Source: Duganella sp. Root1480D1 (lineage in GTDB: Bacteria > Pseudomonadota > Gammaproteobacteria > Burkholderiales > Burkholderiaceae_D). From it: 64,000 bases of DNA. Below the pieces are notes generated by a model. That model did not search any database. It saw only the letters and a program-made list of their open reading frames with translations, and was not told where the DNA came from. A program made the translations under genes and the position numbers. Position 1 is the first letter of the stretch, and each line of letters starts with the position of its first letter. Where the stretch lies: the NCBI RefSeq assembly GCF_001427305.1, contig NZ_LMFZ01000007.1:215547-279546 (forward strand). Direction: 5' to 3'. Shown here in pieces: positions 25,287 through 33,198 of this stretch.

Positions 25287-26269
25287 GCGCCCTCCGCTGC
25301 TATACGTAGCGCACGCACGATGGCGCGCTGTGCCAGGTCGACCTTGAAGCGGTTGCCTGCCAGCGGTTGCGCGCCTTCCAGCAAGCGCTGCGCGGCGGCG
25401 CGGCATTGCGCATCGTCGAGAGGGCGGCCTTGCAGCATGGCTTCCGCTTCCGGGCGGCGCCAGGGCTTGTGCGCTACGCCGCCGAGGGCGATGCGCGCCT
25501 GGCGCACGCTGCCGCCTTCCATCTCCAGCGCTGCCGCCACCGACACCAGCGCAAAGGCATAGCTGGCGCGGTCGCGCAGCTTGAGGTAGTGGCTGTGGCG
25601 CGCCATGCGCGACGGCGGCAGGTCGATCGCCACGATCAGTTCACCGGGCTGCAACACGGTGTCCTGCTGCGGCGTGTCACCCGGCAGGCGATGAAAGTCG
25701 CCCAACGCAACCTCGCGATTGCCTTGCGGACCGCGCAGCAGCACCACGGCGTCGAGCGCCGCCAACGCAACGCTCATGTCGGATGGGTTGACTGCCACGC
25801 ACGCCGGGCTGGCGCCGAGAATGGCGTGCATGCGCTGGTAACCTTCGCGGGCATCGCAGCCGGAGCCAGGCTGGCGCTTATTGCAATGGCTAAAGGCCGT
25901 ATCGGTGAAGTACGGGCAGCGGGTGCGCTGCATCAGGTTGCCGCCCATGGTTGCCATATTGCGCAACTGCGCCGAGGCGCCGGACAGCATGGCCTGCGCC
26001 AGCAATGGATAGCGCTCGCGCACCACGGCATGGCGCGCTGCATCGGCATTACGCACGCCGGCGCCAATGCGCAAGCCGCCGCCGGGCAGTTCTTCGATGC
26101 GGTCCAGGCCTGCATGCGTAATGTCGACCAGCCGCAGCGGATGTTCGACATCGCCCTTCATCAGGTCCAGCAGGTTGGTGCCGCCGCCGATGAAGCGCGC
26201 GCCGTCCTGCTGCGCCAGGCGCAAGGCGTCCACCGCATCACGGGCACGTTCGTAGTAAATGGATTGCAT
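25283..26269 (-). CDS. paoB: FAD-binding subunit of aldehyde oxidoreductase (PaoB-like)
   Basis: 328 aa. FAD-binding segment FIGGGTNLLDLMKG (27-39) and NMATMGGNL (104-112) are typical of the medium subunit. An insertion with four cysteines (C118, C129, C138, C157) matches the extra [4Fe-4S] insertion that distinguishes PaoB from ordinary xanthine dehydrogenase FAD subunits, a strong reason for the Pao call. ATG 26269 lies 12 nt after the paoA stop; longer readings would run into paoA. Confidence 0.92.
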   Translation of the reverse strand: MQSIYYERARDAVDALRLAQQDGARFIGGGTNLLDLMKGDVEHPLRLVDITHAGLDRIEELPGGGLRIGAGVRNADAARHAVVRERYPLLAQAMLSGASAQLRNMATMGGNLMQRTRCPYFTDTAFSHCNKRQPGSGCDAREGYQRMHAILGASPACVAVNPSDMSVALAALDAVVLLRGPQGNREVALGDFHRLPGDTPQQDTVLQPGELIVAIDLPPSRMARHSHYLKLRDRASYAFALVSVAAALEMEGGSVRQARIALGGVAHKPWRRPEAEAMLQGRPLDDAQCRAAAQRLLEGAQPLAGNRFKVDLAQRAIVRALRIAAEGA

Positions 26270-26280
26270 GGCGCGCTCGC

Positions 26281-26871
26281 TTAGCTGCGCCGCAGCGCCA
26301 CTTCGCGGATGGCGGCGACAATATTGGGATAGGCGCCGCAGCGGCAGATATTGCCGCTCATGCGCTCGCGGATTTCGTCGTCGGTAAAGCCGGCGCCGTC
26401 GGCGCGCACTTCCTCCAGCAACCCCGTCGCCGAGCAAATCTGTCCCGGCGTGCAATAGCCGCACTGGAAGGCGTCGTGCTCCAGGAAGGCTTGCTGCAAC
26501 GGTGACAGCCTGTCGCCCTGCGCCAGGCCTTCGATGGTAGTGATGCGCTGCCCCTCATGCATTACGGCCAGCGTCAGGCAGGCGTTGATGCGGCGGCCGT
26601 CCACCAGCACGGTGCAGGCGCCGCATTGCCCGCGGTCGCAGCCCTTCTTGGTGCCGGCCAGGCCAATATGCTCGCGCAGGGCATCGAGCAGGGTCACGCG
26701 CGGCTCCAGCGACAGGCTGTAGTCACGGCCGTTGATGTTCAGGTGGAGCGGCTGGGGTGGCGCGGCTGGAGTGGCCGGTACTGCGGGCGTCGGCGCGCTC
26801 GTGGCGGCTGGTACTTGCGTGGCGCCGACAACGGCCAGCGCGGATTGCAGGAAACTTCGGCGGTCGGGCAT
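26281..26871 (-). CDS. paoA: 2Fe-2S subunit of aldehyde oxidoreductase (PaoA-like)
   Basis: 196 aa. A twin-arginine-type leader (DRRSFLQSALAVVG) fits periplasmic export of the folded complex. A low-complexity Ala/Pro linker (about 20-42) follows, then two 2Fe-2S domains: KKGCDRGQCGACTVL plus INACL for the plant-type cluster, and CGYCTPGQ with NICRCGAYP for the helical cluster. First gene of paoABC; an 80-bp gap separates it from the CMD-family gene upstream. Confidence 0.93.
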   Translation of the reverse strand: MPDRRSFLQSALAVVGATQVPAATSAPTPAVPATPAAPPQPLHLNINGRDYSLSLEPRVTLLDALREHIGLAGTKKGCDRGQCGACTVLVDGRRINACLTLAVMHEGQRITTIEGLAQGDRLSPLQQAFLEHDAFQCGYCTPGQICSATGLLEEVRADGAGFTDDEIRERMSGNICRCGAYPNIVAAIREVALRRS

Positions 26872-26951
26872 CGTTCGCTCCCCGGAAAAAGCAGCGCTAT
26901 CGATGGTGCCGCGTCGTGCGCCGGGCTTCCGTTAGCCCGCGCACACAAACG

Positions 26952-27506
26952 CTAATCGGCGAGCGGAGTTGCAGTCGAGGGTGGCGCGGCCGAGCGCGCG
27001 CCATTCATCACCATGGCCAGCAGAGTGTAATAGCCGTTAATGCCCATCAGGTCCGTCACGCCTTTTTCGCCGAACTGCAGCATGGCCGCCGCCCAGGTGG
27101 CATCGCTGACTTGCCTGGTGGTGTGCAGTTCCTGGCAGAAATCGTAGACAGCCTGCTCATCCGGCTGCAGGCCCTGCGGCGCCTGGCGCGCCGCAATGGC
27201 GTCGATAACCGGCTGCGGAATCCCCGCTTGCGCCGCGATGGGCGCGTGGATCGCCCACTCCACCTGCTGGTCCCACTGCCGCGAAGTAATCAGGATGGCC
27301 AGTTCGGTCAGCCGCGTGCCGATGGCGCTGCGGTAGCGCAGGTACTCGCCCAGCCGCTGGGTGCAGGCCATCAGTTCAGGGCTGTGCAGCAACGGCACAA
27401 AAGGGCCGTACAGCGCACCGCGTGGGCCATCGATGACCGCCTGCGCTGCAGCGCGCTGCTCGGCTGTCATATCGGAAGGGGGAATAGGTCCTAGTCGTTC
27501 ACTCAT
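26952..27506 (-). CDS. Carboxymuconolactone decarboxylase (AhpD-like) family protein
   Basis: 184 aa. The CMD helical fold is indicated by LTELAILITSRQWDQQVEWAIH (about 84-105) and the C-terminal segment GEKGVTDLMGINGYYTLLAMVMN. The CXXC pair of AhpD is absent (QWDQQ replaces it), so peroxidase chemistry is unlikely. ATG 27506 is chosen over one 6 codons upstream because MSERLGPIPPSDM gives the usual N-terminus. It lies upstream of paoABC on the same strand and could be co-transcribed. Function uncertain. Confidence 0.8.
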   Translation of the reverse strand: MSERLGPIPPSDMTAEQRAAAQAVIDGPRGALYGPFVPLLHSPELMACTQRLGEYLRYRSAIGTRLTELAILITSRQWDQQVEWAIHAPIAAQAGIPQPVIDAIAARQAPQGLQPDEQAVYDFCQELHTTRQVSDATWAAAMLQFGEKGVTDLMGINGYYTLLAMVMNGARSAAPPSTATPLAD

Positions 27507-27602
27507 AGCCACAAATGGTCGCACAGGACAGGAGAAAAATCAAAACGGGCCCAAGGCACGCGCGCTAATGTCGTTGGACCACCAATCCTGCGAGGAGCTG
27601 CC

Positions 27603-28940
27603 ATGACCCACCTGATCCACCGTGACCTGCGCCGCACGCCGCCCGTTGCAGTCTGCGCTTTCGGCATGCAAGTGCGTGACAGCGAAGGCAAGACCTATCT
27701 CGATGCCAGTGGCGGCGCCGCAGTCTCTTCGCTGGGGCATGGCCATCCCGACGTGCTGGCGGCAATGCAATCGCAGCTCAAGGTGGCGGCTTATGCGCAT
27801 ACCTCCTTCTTTACCACCGAAGTGGCGGAGGAATTGGGCGAGCGGCTGGCACAGGATGCGCCGGGCGACTTGAATCACGCTTATCTGGTATCGGGCGGTT
27901 CGGAAGCCATCGAGGCGGCGTTGAAGCTGGCACGCCAGTATTTCGTCGAGCACGGCGACACCGAGCGCCGCGTTTTCATCGCGCGGCGCCAGAGCTATCA
28001 CGGCAACACGCTTGGCGCCCTGGCCCTGGGCGGCAATGAATATCGCCGGCGCCATTTCGAGCCATTGTTGATGGACGTGGCGCGCGTATCGCCCTGCTTT
28101 GAATACCGCGAGCGCCGCGCGGGCCAGGATGTGCACGAATACACGGCCAACCTGCTGCAGGAGCTGGAGGCCAAGATCCTGGACCTGGGTCCGCAGCATG
28201 TGATCGGCTTTTGCGCCGAGACGGTGGTTGGCGCCACCAGCGGCGCCGTGCCGCCGACGCCGGGCTACTTCAAGGGCGTGCGGGCGCTGTGCGACAAGTA
28301 TGGCATCCTGATGATCGCCGACGAGGTGATGTGCGGCATGGGGCGCACCGGCACGCTGTATGCGATCGAGCAGGAAGGCGTGGTGCCTGATATCGTTGCG
28401 CTGGGCAAGGGGCTGGGTGCCGGCTACCAGCCAATCGGCGCGGTGGTTGCACGCGACCATATCGTGCAGCGGCTTCGCTCAGGCAGCGGAGTGTTCCAGC
28501 ATGGGCATACCTATGTCGGGCATCCGGTGGCGGCTGCGGCGGCGCTGGCGGTGCAGAAGGTGATCCGGCGCGATTCGCTGCTGGGAGCCGTCACAGTGCG
28601 CGGGGCTTCGTTCAAGCGCATGCTGCGCGAGGCGTTTGCGATGCATCCGCATGTGGGTGATATCCGCGGGCGCGGGATGCTGCTGGCGTTGGAGCTGGTG
28701 CAGGATCGGGAAGGGAAGCGGCCGTTCGATCCGGATTTACGGTTACATGCGGCTGTGAAGGACGCCTGCATGGAGTGCGGCTTGATGGTGTATCCGATGG
28801 GCGGGACCATCGATGGACGGCGGGGCGATCATGTGCTGCTGGCGCCGCCGTTTATTGCGACTGAGGCGGATTTGCAGCAGATTATGGGGCGCTTGAGTGA
28901 TGGGTTGGAGAAGGCTTTGCTGCGGGTGCGGCCAGCTTAG
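27603..28940 (+). CDS. Class-III PLP-dependent aminotransferase (aspartate aminotransferase family)
   Basis: 445 aa. PLP-binding residues are visible: SGGSEAIEAALKLAR (98-112), ADEV (D240) and the Schiff-base lysine K269 in VALGKGLGAGYQP, with HGHTY phosphate-side contacts downstream. Omega-amino acid, diamine or amine:pyruvate substrates are typical; none can be assigned. The gene stands alone; it is divergent from the CMD gene and ends at a palindromic repeat. The FAH-family hydrolase is convergent. Confidence 0.88.
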   Translation: MTHLIHRDLRRTPPVAVCAFGMQVRDSEGKTYLDASGGAAVSSLGHGHPDVLAAMQSQLKVAAYAHTSFFTTEVAEELGERLAQDAPGDLNHAYLVSGGSEAIEAALKLARQYFVEHGDTERRVFIARRQSYHGNTLGALALGGNEYRRRHFEPLLMDVARVSPCFEYRERRAGQDVHEYTANLLQELEAKILDLGPQHVIGFCAETVVGATSGAVPPTPGYFKGVRALCDKYGILMIADEVMCGMGRTGTLYAIEQEGVVPDIVALGKGLGAGYQPIGAVVARDHIVQRLRSGSGVFQHGHTYVGHPVAAAAALAVQKVIRRDSLLGAVTVRGASFKRMLREAFAMHPHVGDIRGRGMLLALELVQDREGKRPFDPDLRLHAAVKDACMECGLMVYPMGGTIDGRRGDHVLLAPPFIATEADLQQIMGRLSDGLEKALLRVRPA

Positions 28941-29006
28941 AACCGGTAACCCGGTGTCTGACCCGCAGGGTCAGACACCGATATGCGGCGGCTGCGGGCC
29001 GGGTTC
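28941..29006. repeat. REP-like palindromic element, copy 2
   Basis: The same core as copy 1: GGTGTCTGACCC (28953-28964), loop gca, GGGTCAGACACC (28968-28979), framed by AACCGG and a CCGGGTT end. It starts right after the aminotransferase TAG and ends in the stop codon of the convergent FAH-family gene, so it fills the entire intergenic space between two converging genes. Confidence 0.85.
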
Positions 29007-29850
29007 AGAACTCCTGGTAGCCGATCACGTCTTGCTGCTGTTCGCCCAGGCCGGCAATCCCCAGGCGCACGAAATCGCCCTTCTTCAGGAAGCGCTTGCG
29101 CGCCAGGCCAACACCGGGCGGCGTGCCGGTTGCAATGATATCGCCCGGCTCCAGCGTCATGAAGCGCGAAATGTAAGCCACCAGCTGCGGTACCTTGAAA
29201 ATCATGGTTTCGGTGCAGCCGGTCTGCATGCGCTTGTCGTTCACTTCGAGATAGAGATCCAGCTTGTCCAGGTCCCACACCTCGTCGCGCGTCACCAGCC
29301 ACGGGCCGACGGGACCAAAGGTATCGCAGCCCTTGCCCTTGTCCCAGGTACCGCCGCTCTCCAACTGGAATTCGCGTTCCGACACGTCGTTTACCACGCA
29401 ATAGCCGGCGATATGCTTCTCGGCGTCTTCCTCGCTGACATTGCGCGCACGGGTGCCGATCACTACCCCCAGCTCCACTTCCCAGTCGGTCTTCTTCGAA
29501 CCTTTCGGCAGCATGATCGGATCGTCCGCGCCGGACAGGCAAGTGATCGCCTTCATGAAAATAATCGGTTCACTCGGAATCGGCAGGCCGGCTTCCTTCG
29601 CGTGGTCGGCGTAGTTCAGGCCCACACCGATAAATTTTCCCACCTTGGCAACCGGTACGCCGAAGCGCGGATTGCCGCGCACTACCGGCAGCGTTTCGGG
29701 ATCGATCTTGGCCAGCTTGCGCAGCACCTTGTCGGACAGGTTGGCGCCAGCGAAGTCGCTGATTTCGCCGGACAAGTCGCGCAGTTTGCCGAATTCATCG
29801 ATCAGGCCAGGTTTTTCTTTGCCTATACGGCCGTAACGAACCAGTTTCAT
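29005..29850 (-). CDS. Fumarylacetoacetate hydrolase (FAH) family protein
   Basis: 281 aa cytosolic metal-dependent C-C hydrolase or lyase. FAH family features: FIGVGLNYADHAKEAGLPIP (near residues 73-92), metal ligands in DWEVELGVVIG, and the C-terminal PGDIIATGTPPGVGLARK. Closest named relatives are ureidoglycolate lyase-like or 2,4-diketo-3-deoxy-sugar-acid hydrolases; the substrate is not decidable. It follows the MFS gene on the same strand after 30 nt, so both may belong to one transcript with kamA. Confidence 0.88.
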   Translation of the reverse strand: MKLVRYGRIGKEKPGLIDEFGKLRDLSGEISDFAGANLSDKVLRKLAKIDPETLPVVRGNPRFGVPVAKVGKFIGVGLNYADHAKEAGLPIPSEPIIFMKAITCLSGADDPIMLPKGSKKTDWEVELGVVIGTRARNVSEEDAEKHIAGYCVVNDVSEREFQLESGGTWDKGKGCDTFGPVGPWLVTRDEVWDLDKLDLYLEVNDKRMQTGCTETMIFKVPQLVAYISRFMTLEPGDIIATGTPPGVGLARKRFLKKGDFVRLGIAGLGEQQQDVIGYQEF

Positions 29851-29880
29851 ACTATCTTCCTTCTTGTTGAAGGCGACATT

Positions 29881-31182
29881 TTACCGGAAGCGTCGGAGCA
29901 GGTAGCGGCACAGGCCCGGCAACTGGATCAGCACCAGCAAAGCGAAGGCGCATTGATAGGCGACGACCGGGTAATGCCCGAGTGGCGATGGCTGCCATAA
30001 GCCGATTACCTGGCCAAAGCCGGCCTGCACGACAAAGGCGCCGATGAAGATCAGCAGGTTGAGGCAAGTCGAAGCACGTCCCGTCAATGCTGGCGGCATG
30101 GCTTGCGCCACGATGGAGTATTCCATGCCGGTGACGCAGCCTACCAGCATGAACAGCACTGGCAGCACCTGCTGCGCCGGGCGCCAGCCGGATGCGAAGA
30201 TACATTGCAGCAGTACGAAAATTATGATGCCGGCGGCCGCCACGTCCAGCGTGCGCCAGCCGCGCTTGGCCGCCCATTCGGTCAACTGCCCCACCGCGAT
30301 GGAACCGAAGATCACGGCCGCCATGCCGAGGTAGAGCAGCCAGGCGATGGCTTGTTCGCCGTAACGCGGCACGTCCGCCAGCCAGCGCGCGATCCACAGC
30401 CCTTGCACGCCAAAGAAAACGGTGTGCGGCAGCAAAACCAGCATTGCGGTCTCGCGGAATACCGGGTGGCTGAACGTCTCCAGCAGCGCGCTGCGGGTGA
30501 AAGGGCGCGGCGGGACGGCCGGCGGCGTGGGAGCGAGCAGGAGGATCAAAAGCGCGACAACAATGCAGGCGCCGGCCAGGCCGATCATCAGCCATTGCCA
30601 GCTCATATGGTGCAAGGCCAGGCGCACTGGCAAGGTGGCGGTTGCGGCACCCAGCCCCCCTGCTGCGATCAGGTAGCCTTGCACCGAAGGCAGCTTGTGC
30701 GCGGGCAGCCAGGTATTCAGTGCCTTGATGGCGGACATGAAGCAGGCGGCAAGCCCAAACCCCATCAGCGCGCGGGCAATGGCAAAGCCGGAGAAGTCCC
30801 TGCCGCCCGCAAAAGCCAGCGTGCCGACTGCGGCAATCAGCAGCAGCACGAACTGCACGCGGCGCGGGCCGTAGCGGTCCAGCGCAAAGCCGATCGGGAG
30901 CTGGGCAAATGCAAAGGCGAGGAAGTAAGTACTGGTCAACATGCCCAGTTGCGAAGGGGTCAGGTTCGCCTGCGCCACGAGCTGCGGCGCCAGCATGGCA
31001 TTCACACTGCGCAGCAGCCATGAGACGTAGTGTCCCAGCGCGAAGGGAATGAACACCAGGAACAGTGTGGCGGGCCCGGACAGGGTGCCCGGCACCCGCT
31101 CCTGCCCGCGCCACCAGCGCGCCGGCGCCGCCGACCACCGCCTGCGCCAATCGCCGGGAAGCGGGGCTGCGGGCGCGCGCAT
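29881..31182 (-). CDS. Major facilitator superfamily transporter
   Basis: 433 aa, about 12 membrane segments. The MFS loop-2/3 motif appears as GFALDRYGPRRVQF. The hydrophilic N-terminal 35 residues (RRRWSAAPARWWRGQERVP) are unusually Arg/Trp-rich, so translation may really begin a little later; no better ATG is visible. It starts 9 nt after the kamA stop, so the two are surely co-transcribed, and this carrier may move the amino acid handled by KamA. Confidence 0.87.
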   Translation of the reverse strand: MRAPAAPLPGDWRRRWSAAPARWWRGQERVPGTLSGPATLFLVFIPFALGHYVSWLLRSVNAMLAPQLVAQANLTPSQLGMLTSTYFLAFAFAQLPIGFALDRYGPRRVQFVLLLIAAVGTLAFAGGRDFSGFAIARALMGFGLAACFMSAIKALNTWLPAHKLPSVQGYLIAAGGLGAATATLPVRLALHHMSWQWLMIGLAGACIVVALLILLLAPTPPAVPPRPFTRSALLETFSHPVFRETAMLVLLPHTVFFGVQGLWIARWLADVPRYGEQAIAWLLYLGMAAVIFGSIAVGQLTEWAAKRGWRTLDVAAAGIIIFVLLQCIFASGWRPAQQVLPVLFMLVGCVTGMEYSIVAQAMPPALTGRASTCLNLLIFIGAFVVQAGFGQVIGLWQPSPLGHYPVVAYQCAFALLVLIQLPGLCRYLLRRFR

Positions 31183-31191
31183 CGCATGCCC

Positions 31192-32568
31192 CTATGCCAC
31201 CAATGGAATTACGCGGCGCGGCAGGACCGGCACTGTCGCGACGCCCGGCACATGCCCTTCCCCCTGCTCGCCCTCCTCGAAGAAGAACTTATCGCGCCCG
31301 AACGCGGGACGAAGCTGGTCGAACCAGGTCGCGGTCGGATCGTATTTGGCGTAGAACGGCTTGCGCACCCAGTCGGCATTGCGCGCTTGCAGAAACTGCA
31401 GCGCGAACACCTTTTCGCCGCCGATCTGCGCCACACCGTCGATCACCACCTTGCCGGGAAAGGCGCTCATGGACGGGCCGCGCACCGTGCGCGCCAGCCC
31501 GGACACCATCTGGTAAGCCTGCTGGAATACCTCATGCGCACGCGCCAGCGGCAACTGGAAATACTCGCGCGGTCCGGTGTCGCGCTCCACGAACATGTAA
31601 TACGGAATCGCCCCCAGCCTCACCCCGGTGCGCCACAACTCCGCCCAACTGGCCGGGTCTTCGTTGATATGCCTGATCAAAGGCCCCTGCATGCGCAAGG
31701 TCGCACCGGTGCCGACAATCCGCTTGACCGCCTGCTGCGCCACCTCCTGCCTCAATTCCACCGCATGGTTGTAATGGCCCATGATCGCCATGTTCTTGCC
31801 CGACGCGACCACGCGTTCGAACAGGCGCAGCAAATCGTCGGCGTCGCGGTCGCTCACATAGCGCTGCGGCCAGTACGACACCGACTTGGTGCCGACGCGG
31901 ATGTTCTGGATATGCTCCAGGCCAGGTCCCAGCAGCGGCGTAATGATCTCCTCCATCGAGCGCGTATTCATGATCATGGGATCGCCGCCGGTGATCAGCA
32001 CGTCCGTCACGTCCTTGTGCGTCTTCAGGTACTCCACCAGCTCCGTGGTTTCGCGCGCATCGAACTTCATGTCGTCCATGCCGACGAACTGCGGCCAGCG
32101 GAAACAGAAGGTACAGTAAGCGTGGCAGGTCTGGCCCGCGCTGGGGAAGAACAGCACGGTCTCCTTGTATTTGTGCTGTAAGCCGCGCAAGGGCGCATCG
32201 TTCACGCGCGGCACGTTGTGCGTCATCTGCCCCGCCGGATGGGGATTCATGCGCAGGCGGATCTGCCGCACCAGTTGTTGCGCGGCCGCGTCATCCTGCT
32301 TCACCAGCACCAGGTCGCGCAGTTGCCAGTACTCGTGCGCGGGCAGCATGTCGCGGTGCGGGAACACCAGGCGGTAGATCGGATCGTCCGGGATATTGTC
32401 CCAGTCGATCAACTGGTCCAGCACATACTGGTTGGTGCGAAACGGCAGCACATGCGAGATGACCTGCACCGCCTCCTGCTGCTCGGGCGTCAGCAGTTCC
32501 CACTGCGGCGCCTGGCGGATGGATTGGCGGGTGTATGGCTTGAACTTCGGCAGGGCATCGGCGGTCAT
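31192..32568 (-). CDS. KamA-family radical SAM aminomutase-like protein
   Basis: 458 aa. The radical SAM cluster motif CHAYCTFC (C148, C152, C155) is followed by VLITGGDPMIM (SAM-binding GGDP). A C-terminal PGKVVIDGV segment supplies a lysine in the place where lysine 2,3-aminomutases bind PLP, while the clostridial zinc-binding cysteines are missing. So it belongs to the lysine 2,3-aminomutase superfamily but its substrate (lysine, glutamate, or EF-P lysine as for EpmB) is open. It leads the unit kamA-MFS-FAH hydrolase; it is divergent from the Cache gene. Confidence 0.85.
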   Translation of the reverse strand: MTADALPKFKPYTRQSIRQAPQWELLTPEQQEAVQVISHVLPFRTNQYVLDQLIDWDNIPDDPIYRLVFPHRDMLPAHEYWQLRDLVLVKQDDAAAQQLVRQIRLRMNPHPAGQMTHNVPRVNDAPLRGLQHKYKETVLFFPSAGQTCHAYCTFCFRWPQFVGMDDMKFDARETTELVEYLKTHKDVTDVLITGGDPMIMNTRSMEEIITPLLGPGLEHIQNIRVGTKSVSYWPQRYVSDRDADDLLRLFERVVASGKNMAIMGHYNHAVELRQEVAQQAVKRIVGTGATLRMQGPLIRHINEDPASWAELWRTGVRLGAIPYYMFVERDTGPREYFQLPLARAHEVFQQAYQMVSGLARTVRGPSMSAFPGKVVIDGVAQIGGEKVFALQFLQARNADWVRKPFYAKYDPTATWFDQLRPAFGRDKFFFEEGEQGEGHVPGVATVPVLPRRVIPLVA

Positions 32569-32739
32569 GACGTACTCCTGGGTGGGTGGGCTAGGACTTC
32601 ATGATGGTCCGATTAAGAAACGGCCTATTGCCGTAGCTCAATAGCTAGCCGGAAAAATCCTACGGGCTTGCGTTTGCGCAATTCCTGACCAGGTGCGCAG
32701 ACGTACAGTTGGGCTTCCATCCCAGCCAAGGAGACCGGC

Positions 32740-33189
32740 ATGAAACGCATCCTGCTCGCACCATTGATGTTCATCACCATGGCGGCAGCCCACGCCAACG
32801 AGCCGACCGAGAAGGACGCCATCGCCATGGTGGAAAAAGGCGCGGCCTTCATCAAGCAGCACGGCAAGGACAAATTCATCGAAAAGATCTCCGCCAAGGA
32901 TCCGGAGTTCATCCAGGGCGCGCTGTACGTCGATATCCGCGACCTGCAAAGCGGCATTGTGCTGGCGCATCCGGTCAATCCCACCATCGTCGGCAAGGAC
33001 CTGACCGATGTGCCGGACGCCAGCGGCAAGAAGTACCGGCGCGAGATCATCGAACTGGCCGCCCGGAAGGGCAAGGGCTGGGTCGACTACATGTATAAAA
33101 ACCCCACCACCGGCAAGATCGAACCGAAGACCACCTATATCCAGCGCGTCGGCGACGCGGTGCTGGAAGCGGGCATCTATAAAAAATAG
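32740..33189 (+). CDS. Secreted single-Cache-domain protein
   Basis: 149 aa. Signal peptide MKRILLAPLMFITMAAAHA, then one Cache sensor domain: AIAMVEKGAAFIKQHGKDKF, VDIRDLQSGIVLAHPVNPTIVGKDL pattern (about residues 66-90), and a C-terminal YIQRVGDAVLEAGIYKK. Such free periplasmic Cache proteins bind small carboxylates or amines in related genomes. It precedes a chemoreceptor gene by 9 nt, suggesting it works as a soluble ligand-binding partner. The Shine-Dalgarno AAGGAG lies just before ATG. Confidence 0.87.
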   Translation: MKRILLAPLMFITMAAAHANEPTEKDAIAMVEKGAAFIKQHGKDKFIEKISAKDPEFIQGALYVDIRDLQSGIVLAHPVNPTIVGKDLTDVPDASGKKYRREIIELAARKGKGWVDYMYKNPTTGKIEPKTTYIQRVGDAVLEAGIYKK

Positions 33190-33198
33190 GAGGCGGCG

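Noticed and set aside
32625-32644. CTATTG-N8-CAATAG inverted repeat before the Cache/MCP genes, and a possible sigma-28 promoter nearby
   Set aside because: Short arms and no good sigma-28 match to TAAA-N15-GCCGATAA; likely chance.
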